A DNA stretch of 64,000 nucleotides from Lobosporangium transversale (taxonomy: Eukaryota > Mortierellomycota > Mortierellomycetes > Mortierellales > Mortierellaceae), in NCBI RefSeq assembly GCF_002105155.1, contig NW_019028983.1:832001-896000 (forward strand), in the 5' to 3' direction. Both the position numbers and the translations under genes were made by a program. Shown here one piece after another: positions 55,501 to 64,000 of the stretch (position 1 is its first letter; every line of letters starts with the position of its first letter). Below the pieces are notes generated by a model. The model was given only the letters and a program-made list of their open reading frames with translations. It was not told the origin of the DNA and ran no database searches.

Positions 55501-57557
55501 CCACAATAATTTCTTTTTAAAAAAACTTGCATCTGGCATGGTATCATGCTGCAAGTTTGTTTGCCGCCTAGAAGACCTTACTATCTAATGATACAAACGA
55601 CTGTCTTACTGGTTGAGTCTTTCAAAAGGGTTGAGCTGCTTCCTCGGAAGTTTGCAAAAGTTGATTGTCTTTGAGCGCTTGTTAAAGCTGGTGTGGTAAT
55701 ATTGGACACGCTCTCATGGCGCTGTGCTATAAAGAGCGTGGATTGGGCTTTTTGGAAGGTAAGAGAGAAAGATGGTGACTTCATTAGAACTACTTTATCC
55801 CAAAATGAGGTTAATACACTTCCTTTTTTCCCTTTTTTGAATCCTCACCCTCCGAGTCTTCTTTCAGCTCATCCTGTTCGTAATGCTTTAAACTTTTTTG
55901 TTTGACCCCGAAGCTACGCAAAGATAGCCTCGGAAGAGTTGGTCGTTGAGTTTGCCCCTTATCACCATCAACCAAGATGTCCATTACTTTTTCTTTTCGC
56001 TGCCGCTGCCATAGATGATCGTCGTCATCATCGTAGGACGCCCTTCTCTTGATAGTGTCAAATGAATTTGTTTGTTGCCTTCCTTGGTTTAATTTCGAAT
56101 ACGGACCTTTACTTGAAGGTACAGTATCTTTGTCTAGACGGCGTTGACCACGTAAGTAATCATATGAATAATAGTAGTGGTGTTCTTCTTGTAGATGAGC
56201 ATCGTGCCAATCGCGACTTTGTTGTATATTACCCCATGTTGGGTCTCTTTGCTCTATATTGCTTGTCGATGAGTGTGATTCTCTCCTGGATTTACTTCCA
56301 CTCCCATGATTACTACGTAAATAATAGTGATCATAATGCTGTTTTGGTTGTCCGTCTTTCTGCTGCTGCTGATGCACTTCCTGCTGTTCAATATAATAAC
56401 TATGCCGATTATAGTTTTGAGATCCTTTGATTCGTTGCCCATCGAGCAGTTCTGTATCATGAAATGGAGGAAATGATTGCTCGCGTGTAGAGTGGTATAG
56501 AAGATGTTTGTGAAGATGACTTTGGTCTGACTTTGAAGGTCTTTGATGTCGTGATAGGGACAGGGATGAAGAAGCTTCCCTTTGCAGAACGCCGGACCCC
56601 TGTTGGTACTTTAGAGAAGAGGAAGAAGAAAGGGAAGAAGCATTCTGTTGATGTTTAATCGATGACCACTGTCTGTCATATAGTATATCAACAGATCTGT
56701 GTATTCTTATTTGTTCAGTCAAGGAATAGCTAGAGTGACATACATGTTCATGATTTGATGGCTGTATACTATGTTTCATATAGTCATCGTCAACAACCAG
56801 GCCTATAGAGCGAACATTTCGACGATGATCGTCATGATACTTCGGACTAGTTGATGGATACTCTCCATCTCTGAACCGTTGCTGCTGAGAGCCATAAAGA
56901 TCAATTGTTGTTCCTCTCCTTGTTTGGTCTATTCAACGCGACAAGGACGAAAGTATCAAGCAGGAAAATAAAAAGTCAGAAAAAAAAAAGAATGGGGCTG
57001 TTCTTTTCCTCTCCCCTATTCAATCGCAGAAAAAATGTTGAAGTAACCAATCGTATCTCATGGCCCAGGCAGGTAACACAGTGAAACATGCTTGGAAAGG
57101 AAAAAAAAACTGTGATACCTTTCATGACAGGGGATTGCAAGGTTGATAATGTTGAATGCCTCAACACCTTGTCGTCAGTCGCAACTGGAGTGGGTAGAAT
57201 GATAGCAGATGCTTGCGTAGGAGTAGGGGAGCGGTTCGATGATCGAGCGAAAGAGCCGTGTTGATGAGAGGAAGCAAAGATGGGGATGTCCGCTGAGACT
57301 ATTAGCATTTCTGGTGTAACTCTTGAATCATCAGAAGAACCATGGTATTTTCGTTCCTGTTGTTGATATTGTTGATCATAAACTTGAGATTGAGATTGTT
57401 CAGGCTTCAACTGCCGTAGATATTTTGAATGTGAATGAGTCAAGTATTGATGAGATTCTTCCAATAGTGGTGCATCAGGTATATCTTGTATAGGTTTATT
57501 ACCAAGATCTGTTTGACGACTTTTGTGTGTACTTTTGTGGCTATGCCTCTGTTCCAT
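54451..57557 (-). CDS. C2H2 zinc-finger protein with two fingers
   Basis: Five exons: about 57117-57557, then from 56936 down to a GAGG|gtgagg donor near 55855, then about 55614-55731, about 54676-55454, and 54451-54561. All are in frame by my reading. The N-terminal three quarters are low-complexity (Gln, His, Ser, Asp/Asn runs such as DNDNDDNDYNDYND). The end has two classical fingers split by the last intron: HKCSACGKRFSRPSQLETHR then LTHTGE, and KPHVCSYCNKDFNVASNLKR then HIRTH. The HTGEKPH linker is restored exactly by splicing. This points to a DNA-binding regulator; target unknown. Several introns contain 29-35 nt homopolymers, and intron edges are less certain than the fingers. Confidence 0.82.
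55460..55494. repeat. 35-nt poly(A) tract
   Basis: Uninterrupted A run within an intron of the zinc-finger gene (T run on the sense strand, shortly before the acceptor ctgaaag). Confidence 0.9.
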
Positions 57558-57574
57558 TCTTTCTCGGAAACAGG

Positions 57575-57609
<35 letters not shown>

Positions 57610-59519
57610 AGAAAGAGATAGAAAATGAAGATGAGGAGACGAATATCTAGTATCGACAGTGAATGGAGTAGTTATTGAGGTTCATCGTTTCACTTGAAAT
57701 GGGATATCTTTGGCGTAAGAAGGATAAGAAAAGCAAGCTTCACTTTAGTCAAGTTGAAGTTTATCGTAAAAATGTAACACGCGTTCTTTTTAGAATAAAT
57801 TAATTTATAAGCTTAACAGGGGGATATGCAAATGTTTGTGGCGAGTGAGGCAAGTTGAATAGATGAGGCAGTTAAATGAATTAAAGGACATTCTTTTGCT
57901 CATTGAAGCGACAATGCAACAAATGATTTACCCATGTGCATGAGTTAAAAAAAAAAAAAAAAAAAAGGAAGAAAGAAATAGGAAAAAAAAAGATTGTCTG
58001 TATGTGGTTCGGTGATGATACTCCATGCTCAAGTATACTTTCGCACACGATATCATTCCCGCCCTCTCTCGTCCTTTCGGCGTTTGAACCAATTGTATTT
58101 GATTTAAGTACACATTGTTGTGTAAGGTGTTCACCAGAACAGGGTTCGATCGCGCTAGAAGCAATGCAACAATGGGATCGACGAGGACTGAGTGCTGTTA
58201 GTTTGTTCCAACAGTTAGTTCGCGTTCATCTGTTCATTTGGAATTGAAACAGAGCTAACCAAATGTGTGAGTATCAAGCAGTGATCTTCACCTCCTATTG
58301 AAATTGTGTTATTTAAAATTTATTATGGTAAGAATCAAACACGCTTGTCGTAAACAGTTGAAGCAAGTCTGCTGCTTGGTTAAAAAATTGTTCACATGTT
58401 CAGGTCTCCCTCACCACAGAACAATAGTATTATCTTATAAGAATCTGCCTTGCTTTTATCACCCTTAAACCAAACCACAGAGGATTCGGTCTCGACCATT
58501 CCTTACACCAGTAATCTGATTAAGTTATTTCATTTTTTTTTTTTTTTTTTTTTTTTTGTATCCCATCCATTCATTATTACCTGAGTTGACCTTTGAGAGT
58601 CAGATATTTATATCGACGGTCTCAAGCACCACCTTGGTGTCTGCTACTGACTTTGATGCCCTTTGTTTCTGGTACGCATTCCAGGAAGGTATAGTGTCAC
58701 TTACATAAAGAGTTTAACATTGATAACATGTCGATGATTTCTTCAGTGATATTCACCAATTTTTCTATTCTCTTGGTATGAATAGGTTTCAAGCGTTTTA
58801 AGATAGCATTTATCCGGATCTAACAACATTGTTGACTAAAAATACCTACATCCCCAAAGGACTTTACGGCCACTGTTAATAATTACTTTATTTTGAATAT
58901 CGAATTCAAGGATTAAGATCTTTGGCATTGGAATGGGATGATTCCAACTCCTATTTGACACCCGTAAATGAATAGAGAAATGTGAAGCACGTTTTTTTTT
59001 CCATCTGCGTTTTTTCTCTGGCGCAAAGATTGGACCTTGACTTGATGTAGTACAGAGTACATGCAGAAGAAATAAATTTTTAGCATGAATTTTTTCAATT
59101 CAATGTTCCACTTCTATAAATGGAGGCACTCCATTGGTCCATTTTCTTGATTTAGATATTCGGCGGCTGTGTAACATTTTTATATCCATCTCTATCGAAA
59201 GACTCTTGCCACTCTATCTGACTTGAACGCTGTGCAGTTATGACATGCACATTGCTTTACCAATCTCCGGAGATACCCAGTACTCCAGTATTAATATTCA
59301 TTTACAAAGCATAGTTACAGATAGAGAAGACAGAACAGACAGATATCTCCAAAAAAAAGAAAAAAAAAAAAGGAAACTTTATTTTCATACAAGGAAAGGA
59401 CAGCGTACTGATGGTTCTTTTTTCGTTTCGTTACGATCAATGAAATAGGTGTCAAAACTGTCTACTATTACATCAATAAATCAACAAAAGAATAGACGCG
59501 TCAGTATTGCCAACTTTCC

Positions 59520-59550
<31 letters not shown>

Positions 59551-59640
59551 CCTTTGCTAAATTAAGCTCTTGATCTTTGTAAGCTTACCATGAATATAAT
59601 AAAAAAATGATGAAAAAGTAGAAGCTGTACAGATTCGGGA
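57558..59640. other. Gene-free intergenic region
   Basis: About 2.1 kb between the zinc-finger gene start and the PP2A stop. It has poly(A)/poly(T) runs near 57579, 57946, 58533 and 59520. No coding sequence or RNA gene recognised. Confidence 0.5.
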
Positions 59641-61025
<1,385 letters not shown>

Positions 61026-61919
61026 GACTGATTGAGACAGTTATCTTTTGAATCAAAATTATTATAGGATCGTGATTACGTGGTAATGAGAAAGAGAGCA
61101 CGATGAAGAAAATTTGTCGTTTCTAGATAGTAATGATATTTTCAAAAAAAAAAAAAAAAAAAAAAATCATTCAAATTAGATCGGTGACGCAAATGAAAAT
61201 AAATAAAAGATTCGAATTAACATATCATCATCTCAATGTTGTACTGCCATTAAAGGAAGATCACAGAATATGATCATTACAAATGTCATACTCCAAGAGA
61301 ATAGACGTGTTAATTGAATTTCGCATAGAGACAGAAAATGGAAACTCTTCTAGATCATGGAACATTAGACCTCCTAGGTCGCTTGTGCCATTCCCCTTCA
61401 TTCACTCACAACAACAGGATAAAAGTGACGAATGTAACCTCACAGAGAATGAGAATATATTAAGAACATATCCATGTTTATCCACCCAACATTATGATTA
61501 ATTGGATAAATACAAGTGGGTCAAGCTGTCACAAAAACACGTCTTCATTTGCTGCCTTCAAGGCGATAGACATATAAAGAAAGACAATATCAATGAGCAA
61601 TTTATTGTAGAAGAGAATGGATGGGAGGATGTAAGGAAAGGATAATGTGGATATTATCATTTAATTGGAAATGGCGTCGTACCTTGATGATGTTGCTCTT
61701 TAGTGATGAATAAAAAGAAAAAAGATTATGATCCGTTGTAGTCAATTGGATCAAAGGGATGCTGTGTAAAGGAAAGAACTGGAGATTAAAATCTAAAAAT
61801 TATAATCTAAATAAAAATAAAAAGAGGGTTTGGAGTATCATAGGAGACACGCGTTTTTTGGTATCCAGTTCTTCAACCATGTTTTCTTTCTTTAAAGCAG
61901 CTGCATTGTATGTACCAAT
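61026..61919. other. Intergenic region, PP2A upstream
   Basis: About 890 bp with the PP2A promoter and the 3' flank of the WAPL gene. A 23-nt poly(A) run lies near 61144. No gene seen. Confidence 0.5.
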
Positions 61920-64000
61920 TTATTCTGAAATTACTTTATGCAACGCGTGTCTATTTTCGATATCCTGTAACACTTGGATGATCTTGGAAAAGCTTTGTTG
62001 GACTTCTGCAGATCTTGGGGCCCCAAATGATATTTTAAGACTGTCACTTGAATATTCATTTCCAGCTAAAGTAAAAGATCCATTCAAGGATTCGTCTTGA
62101 AAAGTTTGTGACAGTTCTATCCGGTCTTGCCGCCTTGCATTCTCAACCTCGATTGACTCTTGAAGGGCTGCATATCCATTCAAAAGACCCAGCATGGGCA
62201 CAAGACTTTGCCCAGCAATCGCACGATACAATCGAAGCTCGCTCTCCGAATGCCCTGCTACGATAAAACCAATCAACAATGCCAAATATGCCGCTAAAAC
62301 TTGGTTTTCTGTCTATTAACCAAATAACAAAAGTTATGCGTCGTGAAATAAATGAATAAAAATATAAATAGTACTTTCTTTCTTACCATTTCACTGATTA
62401 TAGCCTCTGTATTGTAAATATCCACCAGTCGCTCCAGGACTTCAGTACTCTTTTCACACTGACACTGTCCATGGAAACAGTCGCCAATAGCCTTGCAGTC
62501 TAAACCTATAGCTGTGAGCACATTGAAAAGGGTTTTCGTCATTGATCAATAATAGGTTTCCCATCAGTCACAAATAAGAAAAAGAAAAAGAAAAAGAAAA
62601 ATAAAAAATGCAAATAGTTTCTACCTCTGCCAACGAGTTCTTCCTTCCTCACTGGATTTAATTCCAGCATATTGATCAACAATGCAAGTGATAGCAAAAG
62701 AATGTCATACCACTCATTTGCATCATCCCCAACTATGATTTCTGGAAAGTTTTTACAGGATTCCTTCTCTTCCTGCCCATTAACCTCAGTACGTAAATTA
62801 TTTGCTCCCACATTTGCCAAAGCCAAATCTTTCAATAAGAATGTTCGACTGGAAGGTCTCATATCTAGCCGGCATTCAACTTCTGTCCTAAGTGCCCGCT
62901 CTATCCCAACTTGTATATCCTCAGGATTATAATTCCTACAACGTGCATAGAACTGGACGAAATTTTGGATGAAGACATGAATAGAGTCGCTTTGAGCGAG
63001 TTTATCGCAGCATGGCTCGTTCCCATTTGTGAGATTAACCAATAGGCGTAGCGTATGCAGCATAATATTAATAGAATCTATACGGATATAGTTAAATTAG
63101 TAAGAGGTTTTTTATACTTCTATTTTTCTATAATATGATAGCGGTTCGTTATCGGGAGCTGCGAGAGCCTTACCAGTTCGACGTGGGTATTGAAAGGAAT
63201 GAGCGCGACAGAGAGTAATTAATTGCACAAGAAGAGGAAATAGACGCGTATTTTCTGCCAACGACGCAGCCGGACGTTCAGAGACAAATGCCAGTCTCTC
63301 GATTATACGAAGGCAGTTCTCTATCCTATCAATGTCCAACACATCCGGTAGGAAAGCGCCCTTGAGTCAAAAGCGGTATTGAAAAAATATTAGAAAAGTT
63401 TCGACACAACAGCGCCTAACCAATAGCGCCTAACCAATAGCGCCTAACCATAAGTATAAAAAAAAACAAAAACAAAAAAGCAGCCATACTGATGACAGCG
63501 ACGGTTGCTTAATCCAAGCGAGATCATCAATTAAAAGCTCGATGACGGTATGCAAGAAGTCAGGGTCCTGATTGATGACTGTAAGTGCTTCTATATCCCC
63601 TGAGGAAACACTCTCAGTGATAAGACAGGCTATCGCTGATAAAACTATTGACTTTGTCAAGACCTTTTGGCCTTTTTGGATAATGCCTGATTGACGCGCA
63701 ATATCTTTGAAGTCGTTGTACTAACAAGGTAAGTCCCAAAAAAATACAATGCGGATTAATTGCTATGAATCACACCGTTAAAGTATTGTTGAACATGTCC
63801 AAAAAGACTGACCATTGTCAGCTCTTGTCGAGTACTTGGCATCAAAGCCATTGGGTCCATTTCCATTCCAAGCCCACTACAAAGGTATTTAAGGAGATTA
63901 TCGATGGCAACAATATCGTTACAAGCTCGTATATCTTGAAGGACAATCCCTAACATGAGTATCGAACAAGAAAATACGAACTATCCAAATATTAGGTTGG
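61920..64000 (-). CDS. WPL1: WAPL-domain cohesin release factor (5' part beyond window)
   Basis: Partial gene, C-terminal part. Exons seen: 63813-63953, 63490-63720, 63174-63360, 62625-63077, 62386-62505 and 61920-62312; all joins keep frame. The helical-repeat WAPL domain is recognisable from LHTLRLLVNLTNGNEPCCDK, ILLLSLALLINMLELNPVRK and VLAAYLALLIGFIV, the order found in animal WAPL and fungal Wpl1/Rad61. The protein opens the cohesin ring with Pds5. The start and the N-terminal disordered region lie past position 64000. One intron (63361-63489) contains a short triplicated repeat. Confidence 0.85.
63412..63452. repeat. Three tandem copies of a 14-bp unit in a WAPL intron
   Basis: agcgcctaaccaat is repeated about three times head to tail inside the intron at 63361-63489. 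It is a local tandem duplication without visible effect on the splice sites. Confidence 0.85.

Overview
The window is nuclear DNA from a filamentous fungus, most likely Mucoromycota and probably Mortierellomycotina. This placement is inferred from intron-rich genes with short GT-AG introns, chitin synthase and velvet genes, an AT-rich background and very many 20-35 nt poly(A)/poly(T) tracts. No taxonomic search could be run. Exon models were built by hand from splice sites and frame continuity.

Layout. 77-819 (-) DUF4442/thioesterase-like protein, divergent from 1187-2958 (+) ISC1-type sphingolipid phospholipase C. 3187-4332 (-) dynactin p24. 4548-6125 (-) eIF3j. 7654-10830 (+) SET/MYND methyltransferase. 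11023-13916 (-) SEC63. 14436-16358 (-) O-fucosyltransferase-like type II protein. 19275-26202 (-) a 9-exon Mga2/Spt23-type IPT-ankyrin factor that runs on into a PH-like/leucine-rich-repeat region. 27133-29423 (-) SAD1/USP39 splicing factor. 34744-37205 (-) velvet protein. 39759-40781 (+) mitochondrial ferredoxin. 42741-44486 (+) unknown protein. 49784-54029 (+) class IV-like chitin synthase. 54451-57557 (-) C2H2 zinc-finger protein. 59641-61025 (-) PP2A catalytic subunit. 61920-64000 (-) WAPL cohesin-release factor, cut by the window edge.

The most striking locus is 29851-33352 (-). A FEN1/XPG-type nuclease domain with its acidic residues intact is spliced into a basic linker and a long central region. 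The same strand then continues into a Fanzor (eukaryotic TnpB-like) RuvC nuclease with a C4 zinc ribbon. The three RuvC motifs are all readable, but the present copy carries an in-frame TAG and three single-base frame changes. I know of no description of a FEN1-Fanzor fusion, so this is the best candidate for an undescribed system.

Most other genes are conserved housekeeping genes (translation initiation, ER translocation, splicing, cohesin, dynein, Fe-S biogenesis, phosphatase signalling, cell wall). They show no operon-like functional grouping. Large gene-free stretches lie at 16359-19274, 37206-39758, 40782-42740, 44487-49783 and 57558-59640. No tRNA, rRNA or CRISPR array was seen.
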